From contig OZ038440.1 of assembly GCA_964036275.1 (NCBI GenBank), positions 7,725,690 to 7,789,689 on the forward strand: 64,000 nucleotides of DNA, given 5' to 3'. Origin of the DNA: Litoditis marina (Eukaryota; Nematoda; Chromadorea; Rhabditida; Rhabditidae). The notes under the pieces are model-generated. The model saw nothing but the letters and a program-made list of their open reading frames with translations, did not search any database and was not told where the DNA came from. Both the position numbers and the translations under genes were made by a program. Numbering within the stretch: the stretch's first letter is position 1; the number at the start of each line of letters is the position of its first letter. Below, piece by piece: positions 12,300 through 24,387 of this stretch.

Positions 12300-14489
12300 A
12301 TGATGCCACTTCTCCTATTGTTACCACTGATTACGGTAAGTTATGTAGAAGTTCAATGTCGTTTAGGGTATGTTTGAGCAACATTTCAGAACATATGTAA
12401 GCCGAAACATATAGTACTGTTGAGTTTGATCGAATTCCACTTTTCCTTCGGGCGATAATTCTAAGTGAAACAGAGAGGGAGAGAAGAAAGAATAGATAAA
12501 AGAGCAAAGGGATAGATAGAAGAGCGAGAGAGGCGACGGGGGGGGGGGGGGGGCGACTAAATTAGAATATAGAGAGATGCACATAACTAGCGAGCAAGAA
12601 TTAGTCAAAGAGGAGAGTAACCCGACGATAAAACTAAATCAATTTCTTGTTTTGTGTCAAAAAGGCGTTATGAATTTGACCGACGCTTTCCAATGCACCA
12701 CTCAGTTCTTGATCACAGTAAAATAACTTATACACAATCTTAAATCAAAAACAATATTATTCCAAGGCGTCCTCGGGCAGTTCAGGGCGTATTACGCATT
12801 GTTTAATAAAAATACAATTAAATATTTTGTTTCTAGGCGTACTCGGTGGAATTGCAAGGCCGCGGCAAGTGCAAACTGAGTCAGCAGTTCGTGCCGGGCG
12901 AGAGTTTCGTTCGTCTGGTGGACGAGGGCGGACGCAGATGTTCAGGAAACGTCCGGCTGCCCGTCTGTCAAGGATTCTGTAAGACTTCCGAGGTAAATAT
13001 TGATATTACTATCAATAATAACAGTAACTGATTCAGGACCTTGTTATAGATCTGTTCCCATTTCAAGAATGCTTAACTCGCTAATCGAAGGAGACTGTCC
13101 CAGTGTGTTTGTAGTTTGATTTCTGTTTTCGATAGAAATTAGTGAACCATAGCGTGAAGCGAGATCAAACCCCAACGATGATTTGGTCATTCATAATAAC
13201 GAAAGTCTCGTACAGCGGTTGTAGTTCTTCACCGGTGAATCTACTGGTGAGAACGCCACAGTTCATTAGCTTTTTCGCGTTCACAACACCAACTGAAACA
13301 CCAGATGGAGTAAATATAGAATCTTTACTGATGAAGTTGGCAATAAATTTTATTTGAGAAACCCAATTCAAAGAAAAACAGAACTATGTCCATTTCAGAG
13401 TGGTGTGCACACGTTCCCTCAGCGAGTGGCCAACAGCTCGGCTTGTGTGCTCGTCCAAACTGGATACACGGTGGGTGGCTTGGACTTGAGAACTTGATTT
13501 TGGTAACCGTTTCACTTCACTAGGTATAATTTTCGCTCCCGTTTTCCGATGTGCCATTGCGTGAAATACAATGATTTTAAAGGTACCAAATGTGAATTGC
13601 ACAGAAGTCTTGAAAGGTCACTGGAATCCAGCTACACATTGGAAAAATGGTAGAGTGGTTAATCAATTCCGAAAATCAATTCAATTCAATTCCAATTCCA
13701 ACCAGTTCTCGGAAAATTCCGAAATTTGAATTCCAATTCTTTCATCATTTCAAAAAACCAATTCAATTCAATTCCAATTCCAATCAATTCTTCAAAATCG
13801 CGAAAATTTCAATTCCAATTCATTCAATGTTTTCAAAAACCAATTCAATTCAATTCCAATTCCGACCAATTCCGACCAGTTCTCCAGAAATCAATTCCAA
13901 TTTCAATTCTTATAGCATTTTTTCTGCAAAAAAGTTCGTAAAACAGTTCTTACATTTGAACAAGATAGAACAAGACAAAAAACCGTCATTTTCCACACGT
14001 TTAAAATTTCAATTCTGCATCAATTCCGGACGAATTCCAATTCTTTTTACCAATTCTCAAGAAAAACCAATTCAATTCAATTCCATTTTTTTTCTGGCTG
14101 TCAAAAACCAATTCAGTTCAATTCCGATTTTCTCTCAACAAAACCAATTCAATTCAATTCAATTCTTTGGAATTGGTTTCACCCAAAAACCAATTCAATT
14201 CAATTCTTCGGAATTGGTTTTCAATCCTTTTCAATTTCAATTCCAATTCAATTCAATTCCTTAACCACCCTAAAAAAATGGCCCAAGTTGACAGGTGTAT
14301 GTTGTTATATCGGCTATCGCGCCGTGTTTTCATTTGAATCCCGTTGCTTTTCGGTCAAATTTTGTCAAATGCAAATATTTTCAGGAGGAGCCGTTGACTG
14401 ATTGTGATGAAGGAGCAGACGATTCTATCCGTACCGTCAAGGTTCCAACTGGACAGAAGTGCGGATGCAAGGCTTTCCCGCTCGATTGA
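12300..14489 (+). CDS. Secreted cystine-knot glycoprotein hormone subunit (GPA2/FLR-2-like)
   Basis: Six exons: 12300-12335, 12837-12992, 13399-13470, 13583-13616, 14295-14353, 14385-14489; all phases agree, giving 153 residues. The first exon encodes MMPLLLLLPLIT, a signal peptide. The mature part has the pattern C-x20-C-x6-C-x3-C (GKC, RRC, PVC, GFC), a FPQRVANSSACVLVQTGY segment resembling the FPSRYSVLVASGY of GPA2, an NCT glycosylation site, a CC pair (GVCCY) and a terminal KCGC. Twelve cysteines are present, two more than human GPA2. The CC pair and the C-G-C end favour the alpha-2 subunit over GPB5; bursicon-like CTCK proteins are an alternative. In C. elegans the GPA2 homologue FLR-2 signals through the LGR receptor FSHR-1. 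The 34-nt exon 4 and the repeat-filled intron 4 would defeat many gene finders. Confidence 0.8.
12538..12553 (+). repeat. Poly-G tract (16 G)
   Basis: Uninterrupted run of 16 guanines inside intron 1 of the hormone gene, next to a purine-rich GAGAGG stretch; quadruplex-capable. In C. elegans such tracts are targets of the DOG-1/FANCJ helicase. Confidence 0.9.
13101..13170. repeat. Snap-back intronic element copy
   Basis: CAGTGTGTTTGTAGTTTGAT at the left and GAGATCAAAC at the right. Member of a window-wide family with left end GCTGTGTTTGTAGTTTGAT and right end ATCAAACTACAAACACAGC. Confidence 0.6.
13651..14272. mobile_element. CAATTCAATTCC low-complexity element with TA-flanked terminal inverted repeats
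   Basis: About 620 bp built mostly of CAATT, CAATTCC and ACCAATTCAATTC words. It begins TA-GAGTGGTTAA and ends TTAACCACCC-TA: a 10-bp inverted repeat with one mismatch, flanked by TA. The repeat words keep a 205-codon frame open (NQFNSIPIP-type), but it has no protein resemblance and lies wholly in intron 4 of the hormone gene. Tc1/mariner-like origin is inference from the TA. Confidence 0.6.
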
Positions 14490-14518
14490 TATATTTGAAA
14501 AGTTTGCTTGTCAAAGTA

Positions 14519-14524
14519 AATAAA
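14519..14524 (+). terminator. Poly(A) signal of the hormone gene
   Basis: AATAAA 30 nt after the TGA at 14487-14489. Confidence 0.75.
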
Positions 14525-15001
14525 TGTTCGCAGTTCTCTATTGTTGACTGTGAAGTTAGTACGACGAGTTCGACTTCAGTATCTTATACAAGTTACGGTT
14601 GATGAAACTTGTTTTTGTGGAGCATGGATTTAAGTGTGAAATACTGAAGTTTTCTTGTTAAATGCGCAGTGCGACTATTGAATGGAATAAGTTCAAACAA
14701 TTACGCAGACATCCAAATTTTCGGGTTAAACTCACTTTTGTGTACTCTGTGTTTCTTGGAAAACTTTATTTTCATACAGTTGACAATAGGCTGATGATAG
14801 GGTACTGTAGCATCGTTTATGAAGTGGCTTATGGCATAAGTGCTCTAGCTAGAACGGCCGCGGCGCAGGTTGCAACGCGTTTAAAGTAATTGAGGGTAGC
14901 TGATTTATCGATCGGTGGCGCCGCGAAGATTGAATTTTAAATTGCATCTCTTTTATTTTGTATACTGCATCTGATTCACCTTCATAGTTTTATCCTTCGT
15001 C
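14525..15001. other. Spacer / promoter of the downstream gene
   Basis: No convincing exon. A CpG-rich patch (GAACGGCCGCGGCGCAGG near 14852, GGTGGCGCCGCGAAG near 14916) precedes the ATG at 15002. CTTCATAG at 14980-14987 could be a 5' splice or trans-splice acceptor. Confidence 0.35.
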
Positions 15002-18000
15002 ATGTCTGCTTTGAAGAAGGTTGGTTCCGTTAATATTCATTATCCTCACTCAACCTTATGTTTAGTTTTACGTTCAGATAATTGTTTAAAATTTTTTGTG
15101 TGTTTTGATCACTCACATTTATATACGTATGTAGCGTTTGCAAATCCTACAGGTTGTTTTGTTTTATTTGTTGTTCAGCTAATCTAGAGAGTGGTAGGGT
15201 ATTCATTACAAAGCATGTGTATGTATCTTTTTCATCTTTCATGTACTTTGATTTTAGACAGATGCTGAGTTTGAGTTGGAGAAACAGTACAAAGAGTATA
15301 AGGCCCAGTTTGAACAGTGGAAGGAAAAGAACAAGTTTGTTGTTTTGTTATTTGTTTTTCATGTTGTCATCATATCACTAGGTGTTTTTTTGATAGGTGA
15401 AGCGAAAGGTTCTATTATTCTTGTGTTATTCGTCTTTGACGTCTCGAATCCCATTGACTTGAATCAAAAAACCATCCAACATTGCTGAGATCCGATTTCT
15501 GTGGATCTATTTTTGCGAATCATAGAAATTTGCATACTGCATTGGTTTTATAAAGGGTTTTTATTAGCGCATGCGCATCACTCTTAGATTAAACATAACG
15601 ACACTGTTATTTATTGTGGCTCTACTTTGATTAAAACAAGCTCAGCTTACAGTGGTTGATTCGTGCAACTGGTTGGTTTCACATCCACTGAATTGTAGAG
15701 TTGTGTTTTTTTTTCCAGAAATTCAGTTGGAACTGATGCTTATAATCAATATGTTAAGCAGTTTGAAGACTGGGAGAAGGATGTAGAAAAACGACGCAAA
15801 ATAATCAGAGAGAAGGTATTTCATTTTTGCAAAAGCCAAAGACCAGAGACCACGCGGTGGAAAAGTTTGAAAAAAACCAATACTTCATACTTGTACCAAT
15901 GACAAGCTGAGTAACCTCAAAAATTGATTATTTTTAGCCAGACATTTCAATAATTCCCATCAGTTTCATGCAAAGTTACGAAACTTGGACTCTTGGACAT
16001 TAGGTGTTGTTGATTCGAAACAAAAGAGTTTCTTCTCAAAAAAATAATAGTCTCTAACTGGTCTTCACAAGTAATTATCTAGCACCTGGGAGTCATGCCC
16101 ATCAGTATTGTACTATATCGGAATGGAAGTATGGAAGCGTCACAAAAAATATGTACAGTTCAAATCTTTGGCGCGCAAAGTATTGATCGTTAACTGTACG
16201 CCTTCGAGTTTTTGTCTTTAGTTGGAGAGATTTTCCGTAATTGTTGATGCGAAATCGTATAGTTGACGTCTTTCAATTGAAAAACTGTGTTTCTCTCGTA
16301 GAATAGTCACACCTTATGTCTAGGGTTAGTTCTTCCATTTATGTGTTCTATTTGTGCGATAAAGCGATACGCCGGTTATCTGACTGGGGGACCTTTAAAT
16401 TTTTTCTGGAGAAGATATTTATCTCCTTTATCCCTCAAACTGACACTATTCCATCTTGATGTGTTCATTGATTTGGTGCCCGTCGTCATTCTAATCTCTG
16501 CAGGCTGAGCGAGAGGCTTACGAGGCACGTATTCTAGCCGAAGAGGATGAGCGAGAGAGGAAGGCAATGGAGGCGAAAGAAGGTTTATCCCACGCTTCAC
16601 ATTAATCTCTCCTTCTAAAGTATCTATTTACCGTTTACCTAGTTCGAGAAGTTTCTCACCCTATCATTTTCGAACACGATATTTTCTATAACAGGTTTTA
16701 ATGCTTACTCCGTATTGCCCACCTGAATTGTGATTTGTGATATGAGAAAGCAAAACAGATTTTACGTTGAAGTAAATTTTGAGTAATAGATTTTGAGGGA
16801 TTAAGTATACTAACACTAATTTTTCTATCCAGTGGCGGTTTGTCATCGTGCAGTGTATGTGTGCGGTGTTCGGTAGCGTCATTTTGCATTATCTGAGTTT
16901 CGGTCCAGCTAGTAGGCGGGGTCTGTTTTTGGTGCCGTGAACTTGGATCAAAATGACGTTGTTAATCTTCGTACCGACTGCCTATCATTCTCTCATTTTC
17001 AGCGGAAGCGGCCGAGGCGTATATGCAGTCTCAGAAGATGTATCTATCGCATCATCAGAAGGCTATGGAAGTGGAAAACATGCAAACATTACCCCCGGTA
17101 TACACAGTCATCTTGGAGTTTTATTCAACAAAGTAGAAAGCAATTTGTCGTAACAGTCCTTTCGGAAAAAACATTCGGGACATATATTTTGAAACAATGG
17201 ATGTTTTCAAATTATTCCAAATTTTAGTGTACAAAATCTATCTGGGTCTACCCTTCGCCTACGAGTTTTTCAGTTTATTCGGAGCGATGTAGAATACAAC
17301 GCGGAACTCGGTTTTCATTCTTAATTGACTTATTTACTCGAATAACATTTTCATATTAATGTTTTTCTGTTCAGGTACATGTGCAGCCGAAACCGCAACA
17401 GTCGCAGTACCAATATCCGCCCCCTCAACAACAGGCACCACCTCAGCAGCAACAGCAGTCACAGGGTTGGTGTCATACTCCAGTAAAGTTGTCCGAGTAG
17501 AGTATGCACACAAATTCAAATAACCGACTGACGTATTGAATATGGGGTAATTTTTCTACTATATGCAAAGATTGTCCATTCCATTTTATGCAAAATCAAC
17601 AACTATGGTTTTGGGTGGCCATTGACCATGGCATCGCTATTAGGGAAATACTTTCTATATCATTTTCTGATGGTCAAAATAGTCTTAGAACTTGTATATT
17701 CCAATTCTTTTCAGAAATCAACCAGGACACGGTGCTGAGAGAAATGATGAGCGTAGTTATGGGTACAGCCAATGCAGCCATGGGAGGAGGAGCTCCCTGT
17801 AAGTTTTGTTGATTATCACGTTGTTAAACCGGAAACAGTTGATGTTAGGTGTTTATGACTGCACCAGTTTCTCTTCCTAGTAAGGGTTGCATTTTACGTT
17901 TTCTAATAATCAGACAGTGAATCCAGCTAGTCAATTTTATAAGCCGAATACCAAATAGTTTTATGCTTTATTGGATTTTATCGATTTTAAAACATGGGTC

Positions 18001-19099
18001 TTCAATTATGATATTCAACATGAACTATTCTCCTCATCCCAATGTTTTTCCAGCTGTAACCCAACAACCGCCTCCTTCTCAACAGGCCGCGACAGCGCCT
18101 CCTCAGCTGTGGGGAAATACAAAATCCGGATATGATCCGAAGGTAAATAAAGGATACAAATCTTATAAACGTTTTCATATACTTATTTAATGTGTTTCGT
18201 TGCAATTTTCATTGAATAGTTTCATGTACTGATGGCATATAGTAAATTGTGGTTTTCCAAAAAGCAACCAGTAAGCAGTAAAGGGACATAGAAACCAGCG
18301 CCTTGCGTTTAGATATCTGAAAATTGATAAGAAAGTCTCTTGTTGTGAATAATCAATTAGGTTTTCGTGAACGTGAACCTTCTCTTTACAATTTGACGAA
18401 ACACATTACGAAACACACAATGAAATTAGATTTGGCCGCCCATTTTGATAGAATGTGGGGAAAATGTATTCATTATAAAAGAGAGATAGAGAAAGTGAGA
18501 ACATATGAAATTTCTTATAAAATCAAAAGTTTGCCTGTGCAAACCGACATTGAAAATGATGGTATACTTTTCTCAGGACCCTCTCTACGTGCGATGGGGA
18601 CCACGGGCAGCACCGGCGCATATAGCTCCTCCACCGCGGCCACCCATGGTTGGTTTTGTTTCCGTTTTGAGCACACTGGAAGATTAGATTCAGAAAGGAG
18701 GCCGTTTTTCGATTTGATTATGAAAATTGCATAAGTTCTTATCGAAAATTGTTTAATTTGCCTCAGAGAAGCCCGTTTTTGAGTCGTTTTTGATCATTCG
18801 GATTACTACACAGGAAAGTCTTTGAAAATTGCATGTCAGCACAGTACCAGGCTACCTGGTGCCACTACGAATATGGTTATCAGGGTAAAACGATCCGATG
18901 TACTATTGGCTGTAAATACCGAACTAAAATGGTTGCATCTGATATGGTACTTGTCAAGGTGCCTACTCCGTGTTGGATGCTGCTGGAGCAACTTCGGGAA
19001 AAGAAGAAGATTCTCGCTCCCCACGTCTCGCTCCCTCCGCCCCCGGTCTTCGTGCCGAATATGCCGCCTCCGCCCATAAATACCGCCCCGGTAGCATAA
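15002..19099 (+). CDS. Unrecognised ~280-residue protein: charged helix plus Pro/Gln-rich tail
   Basis: Ten exons with continuous phase: 15002-15019, 15258-15334, 15719-15815, 16504-16582, 17003-17097, 17375-17465, 17715-17798, 18054-18142, 18577-18648, 18959-19099 (280 residues). Order: MSALKK start; two Y/F/W-spaced segments ([14 protein letters not shown] and [20 protein letters not shown]); a highly charged helix ([20 protein letters not shown]); Q/P-rich stretch; [19 protein letters not shown]; a second Q/P stretch; DPLYVRWGP; and a C-terminal [10 protein letters not shown] followed by [14 protein letters not shown]. No signal peptide or membrane segment. The Y..F..W pattern with Pro/Gln context recalls the middle of YLPM1/ZAP3, but the kinase-like domain of that protein is absent, so this is only a weak resemblance. 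Exon reality is well supported by phase and TTTTCAG sites; function unknown. Confidence 0.8.
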
Positions 19100-19907
19100 G
19101 TTTTTGTTGACAAATTTCATATCCGCATATACTCTGAAACAAGCTGGTAGATTTGCCTTCTCATTGAAGAAAACTAGCAGATTGGAAACTTCTCTAGTTT
19201 TGTCTAGGAGATAATGACTACATCATATAACATTTGCCCGCTTTGGGTCGCTCGATGGAAGTTTTATCTGGCAGATCGAGTAAGAGAAATAGTTCAGACT
19301 GAACTCATTGTAAATGTGCCAGTCACCTTGTTTCCGAATATGGTCTGATTGTATTTCAAAAAGGAACATGTTCTCTCATTTTACACCTCAAGTTCCCTGA
19401 TATCGCAGTCGAAATTGTCGCTAGTTCCATAGCAACATAGCCGGTTTTCTGACTTTGTTTGGCTATTTAGCCAAGTTTGCTATAGTAATCCTATGATACC
19501 ATCTTAATCTTTCACAAATCAATTGGAACGGGAAACGTATTGTCATGATGTTATGATAAAAGCGAACATATCGGATGATTTTGTATGCACTGTTTCACAT
19601 TACGTAGTCTAGACGTTTCCACTTGTGACCTGTGGTTTTGGTCAGACTATTTCGTTGGTGTCTCATTTGTTCCACGATTGTTTGTTTCAATTCAGTAGTT
19701 ATTTTTGTTTACTGATGAAGCCGGATGTAAGTTTCTTCAAGTTCTTCTGTTATGTTTGTATCTTGTTGTGTAATAAAACTATGTTATTTCTGTATTGTAG
19801 AGACATGTTTGTGCAAGAGTTGATTCCCTCACAGGTTCCTTATGAGATCATTGAAAGAAGGTTTGGAACTGGAATGGTTTTGGATTTTGCAATTCAGATT
19901 TTCAGTG
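19100..19907. other. Spacer between the unrecognised gene and MGME1
   Basis: 808 bp without a supported exon. An AATAAA at 19772-19777 may end the upstream transcript or be incidental. ATTTTCAG directly before the MGME1 start (exon-side base 19906) looks like a splice or spliced-leader acceptor, so a 5' untranslated exon may lie here. The spacing is long for a nematode operon. Confidence 0.4.
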
Positions 19908-22900
19908 ATGCGCGCTGCAGTAAGCTCAAATAGCAGCCTAGTGAAGACTGTTCGCTACGGCACGAAATATTTTCCAGCGAAGAAAGATGTTATTGCCAAC
20001 GGACCATCTACCAGCAGCATTATGTCGACACCGCTTATGGTAAGAATGGATTCATTTGTAGCTTGATGTGATAATGTTGTGTTATTTAACGGCTGGTTGT
20101 CTACTGTTTCTGATGAGTGCTGCCAGACTAAGGTTGTTAATCGAGTTCAAAATTTTGATTTTAATGACAGTTTTGTTGATTTTTTCTTACTGCTGCCACC
20201 GTTGACCAGTGTCAAAATGACAACCCGGGACAGACCGATTCATTGGAGATAGTTATTAAAGTAGGATTACACATGAGACTTTTCGAGTGATCGTAAATTT
20301 CTTTCTGTTCACCATACAATGTGTATTAGTCATTTTTATTTCTTAGTTCTTCAGTTAGTTCAAATTTCTAGTTCATGTCAACACGGCACCGTGGTCGTTT
20401 GTGTGTTTGTTTCTGTACCTCATTATCATTCAGGACGTTCGTCAAGAAAGGGGCCAGGAATAAGTCATTCAAAATTAAAAGTCATTAAAGTAAAAGTCAT
20501 TCAAAAGTAAAAGTCATTAATTCACTTTTATTCAGGATTTGAAAATTACGATTTTTTTCGGAAACTTTATTTTTGATTCTCAACTGTTTCTGTACTTAAT
20601 GACTTTTACTTTCGAATGACTTTTTCTTTAATAACTTTTAATTTTGAATGACTTATTCTGGTTGCCGTCAAGAAACTGTTACATAGTTACATTATGAGCT
20701 CAAAACATTTACGCAATTATTACCAGCTCTTTCTAGTCAACCGAGAGATGGTCGCAACCACCCGAGGAAGAGGTCGTGTCGCGGAAGGATTTCCCGTCAA
20801 TCACCTTCATCCAAGGCTGTATGGATGACAAGAAGGCGTTGCTGCTCTGGGAGACGTGAGTTATAAATTGATCTATGGGGTGTCCATATCCGAGTTGTAG
20901 TTTGTAGTTTGGTCCTAGAACACATCATCCGTTTCGAGTTACAACTAAAACTCAGCGGATTCAAACGAACACCGAAGAACAGCGCAAGGTCTACATTCTG
21001 TCTTATAGTGCGACTCCTATACCAAATACATCGGGAAAGTTCGTTAATTTTTGGAGAAGACGGAACAAGTTAGCTTTCTTTATTCAGCACTTTTAAATAG
21101 TGAATCTGTCTTGGACCGGTCTAAATTTTTTTTAAATAATCATGATTTCAAAGTTCACAAACCGGCTTGAAACGGTCGAAACCGGGTGGGAGGGGACAGA
21201 TATCTGTGAATAGCACTGACATATTTGACATATTCGGAGTTATAGAGCAAACTTGAGTTGTAGTTTGGTTCGCACATGTCATTTCGCCTATAACATCGTG
21301 ATCAATCTACAAACACATCCGCAAGAATCGAGATTACCTTTTCCGTTTGTGCTTTTCCTTCGTAGAGTGTGTCAATTGCTTAACACATTCACACGTACGT
21401 ATCTCAACGGAGAGGATAGGAGAGATTGATATGATTTTATTTTGCCTCTGTTCTAACGTCACAATCCTTTCAGAAAAATGATCAAAGAAATGGGCATGCC
21501 AGCGTTTAGAAAGTGGAAAGGAGGTACGTTTTTGTTTTCACTAAAGCCGTAATACCCTAGATCTGTTTTCCATATACGGTTATAATATCCTAATAAAATG
21601 AAGGTTCTTTAACTGTTTCTGTTGTGTACACTACACATGTATTAAGCACCCTTGTACATGCAACTATACTCTCGTCAATTTTTGAGGCAGATATTTCTGA
21701 AAGATAAAAGGTATGAGTGAAGTTTACTGAAACGAAAGAAAGTGTAAACTAGATTAAAATATACTCTTATCAATAGTTTATGAAAAAAAAACATTCGGAA
21801 TAATGATCCATTCCTGCGTTATTTGTTCTCAATTTACAGCTCGTGCGGGAGCTGGCAGCTCTTTTCATAAGACGGCCAAAGAGTTGATCAGCGAGTTCAC
21901 CAACAACGGTTCCATCAGGCCCCAGTCAAGCATATTGAGTGAGGTAGGTGTAGGGTTACTTATTCCAAAGCAAGGCTATACGGTGTATGCACTATACCGC
22001 TGTGTTTTTCGTTTTATCTCCGTCGATTTTCGGCGGGCATTCAAACATTATGGCATGTATCATGATTAAACTACATTGAAGATTTGGTCACTCCGTATTG
22101 AAGGTTTGTCTTCATTTTGCATAATAACACTGATAATGTTATTTTACTTCATAGTACAAGACGATTTTGACAATTCCACTTTATCAGTGTTTCCCTCTCG
22201 ATGTTCCAACCAGTGTTCTGTTGTTTTTCGAATCTCAGTGTTTTTCAGTGCAAGGAGAGTGTACAAGGCTACGTGAGATCTATCTACCCGCTCATCTCTT
22301 CTCTGTCTCCCGATCCCACCTCTTTCATTGCTGAGAAAGATGTATACCATCACCGACTACAGTATAAAGGCCGATTTGATGCGGTTTTTCGGTACAAGTA
22401 AGTAGTAACATCGATTTCGGGTTGATTTGTAAAACCATTTGATTACATTTCGTGGAAGTGGTTCCGGAAATCCCCTAAAACTAACGTAATGGACTCAATT
22501 TTTATTCTGATACTCAAAATTACAAAATTCCTCACGAGAACGAGGTACTGTTTCGATTATTTCGATTCGGAACATTCACAAGAGCTATGATGATCTATCT
22601 CAGGCAAGCCAATTGGCCCGCACTTGTTTAGCGGCGTTCACGTTGGAGTGTACAGCTTAACGAGATGCAGGCTGTCTCAGACTGTCTGCCGTCTGAGTGA
22701 TCTCCATGCTCTCTCGCCTTTATAGCTGTCCAACGGCACAGAATTGGAGTAATTTTTTTCTGAATTCTCTTTCAGAGATGAACTGTTCATGGTAGACTGG
22801 AAGACGGCTTCTGTTCATTCGGCTGTCTCCAAGAATATGGAGGGCAGTGACGATTTGGCAGGTTTGGTTTGGAGTCGTTACTTTCTTGAATTTATGAAAA

Positions 22901-24137
22901 TTCCGAACGTGGTCGTTTAGATGTGCAGAGAGCTTTGAAAAACTTAAGATACAAGATCTATCCATTCACGTCACATTGTGGCAACATGGTGTTCGTTTAC
23001 CACTTTTCACATGATGTGGTCTCTGCATATTCACAAAATCCCAGCAATACATCACATTGCATATTCTCAATATCTTAGTGTTAGGTTTAGATCACATATA
23101 CTTTTCATCAGGCGGGAACTTTTTTGTATTTCAGGGTTGTATGGCTATCCACGCCAGCTGGCTGCCTATGTTGGTGCCTTCAACACAGATCCCAGTTACG
23201 AGGGACGCGAACAGGTATGCTGGTGGAAACGTTTTGAAACTGTAGCGTTTTCCTTTTCGGAGAGTATTGTTACTCGTGGGTTTGTATTTACAGCGTATTT
23301 ACAGTATGCTAAGTTGGTTAAAGGAAGAAAACCGAAAAACACGGTTTTAGGAAATTGTTGTAAACGACGGTCTGTAGCTTCTGAATTCTAGGAGCAGTGA
23401 ATAGCGTCCCGCCCCCATAACCTTATTTCCTCACCGAGACAGACAAAAGTAGTGTGTTTTTTCTACCAACTGGAAGGGGGCGAAATAGAATGTTTTTTTT
23501 GGCTTTTTTATTCAACTGTTATGGGGTAAAATATGATGATTGGTGTTTGTTACAGATCAAAAGAGCTGCCGTAATTATGGCCTACGACGATGGCACCGAT
23601 GCTAAAGTACTGGAAATGAATTCGGTTCAGTTGGAGGTAATCATCTTTGTAGTTTGATCTTGAACCATGACGCAAATCACGAATTTCGACCGAAAAAGCA
23701 ATGGAATCGAACTAGAAACACAGCGGGATAGCGCAAAGTACACTGTTTAGAGATCTTTGTTTATTCCGCCAGCTTCGCGTAATCCACGTTCAATTCAGTA
23801 CAGTATGAACTGAGTACGTATGCTAGAAGATCCCGGCACCTTCATCCCATCCTGCGTCTCCTCAAACATGCGCTATTTCTCTGATCTTACATCCCGCCGG
23901 GATGTAAGAGACGAGAAATAGTGAGGCAGGCCGAGAGACGCAGGATGGGATGAAGGTGCCGGGATCTTCTAGCATACGCACACTGGAATAAACTGGGATG
24001 TAAGTTTTCTGTTATAATCTCCTAATCTTTCTCATGTTTTCCAGGAAAATTGGCAAGGTTTCCTGAAGCAGGTCGACTCCTACTATAGAGCTTTGGAAGT
24101 GGAGGAAGATACTATCAGCTTTGTTTGTACCGGATAG
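19908..24137 (+). CDS. mgme1: Mitochondrial genome maintenance exonuclease 1 (MGME1), PD-(D/E)XK family
   Basis: Single-strand DNA exonuclease that trims 5' flaps and helps degrade linear mtDNA in mitochondria. Nine exons, all phases continuous: 19908-20039, 20737-20855, 21474-21523, 21840-21943, 22249-22397, 22776-22861, 23135-23214, 23556-23636, 24045-24137; 297 residues against 344 in human. Family landmarks in order: FPSITFIQGCMDDKKALLLWE, then SSFHKT (H110), KGRFDAVF (D179), VDWKT (D192, K194), YPRQLAAYVGAFN, and the C-terminal strand AAVIMAYDDGTDAKV. These match the human metal- and phosphate-binding set His-Asp-Asp-x-Lys. The ATG at 19908 was chosen because MRAAVSSNSSLVKTVRYGTKYF is basic, Ser-rich and free of acids, like a mitochondrial presequence, and it directly follows an ATTTTCAG acceptor. 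The 3' end converges with the minus-strand WD40 gene. Confidence 0.92.
20457..20661. repeat. AAGTCATT inverted-repeat element
   Basis: Left arm 20457-20519 (GGAATAAGTCATTCAAAATT onward) and right arm 20598-20661 are inverted copies made of repeated AAAAGTCATT words. Lies in MGME1 intron 1. Confidence 0.7.
20892..20957. repeat. Snap-back intronic element copy
   Basis: GAGTTGTAGTTTGTAGTTTGG at left, GAGTTACAACTAAAACTCAGC at right; same family as 13101-13170, in MGME1 intron 2. Confidence 0.5.
21254..21320. repeat. Snap-back intronic element copy
   Basis: GAGTTGTAGTTTGGTTC ... GATCAATCTACAAACACATCC, in MGME1 intron 2. Confidence 0.55.
23646..23726. repeat. Snap-back intronic element copy
   Basis: TTTGTAGTTTGATCTTG ... 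GAATCGAACTAGAAACACAGC; starts nine bases after the MGME1 donor at 23637. Confidence 0.6.
23817..23979. repeat. Near-perfect 163-bp hairpin
   Basis: CGTATGCTAGAAGATCCCGG to ATCCCG (left) is mirrored by CGGGAT to CCGGGATCTTCTAGCATACG (right), with essentially no loop around 23896. The right arm carries a few mismatches (GTGAGGCAGGCCGAG region). Lies in the last MGME1 intron; a related half copy is at 2396-2480. Confidence 0.85.
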
Positions 24138-24387
24138 CTCACATGTTAACTTGTTTCTATTCCGAAGTATGTTCTGATCGCTCTTAACGTTTTTCGACTT
24201 TTTATCCAAGTTACCATTTGATGTTTTATGTGATTCTAGATTCTTACAGGTACCGTAAGCACCCAGTTATATATTAGTTTAAGTATTATGCTGAGGTGAC
24301 CATAACATAATCTCAAAAACAGCCGGTTTTCTTAAACATATATTATTTTTAGTGGTTTTGTGTAAGTCTGACATTGTTCCAGACACT

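Noticed and set aside
13647..14264. 205-codon open frame rich in NQFNSIPIP
   Set aside because: It is the CAATTC repeat read in one frame, inside an intron whose flanking exons join in phase.
14662..14889. 75-codon frame upstream of the unrecognised gene
   Set aside because: No homology, no splice support; lies in a spacer with promoter-like CpG content.
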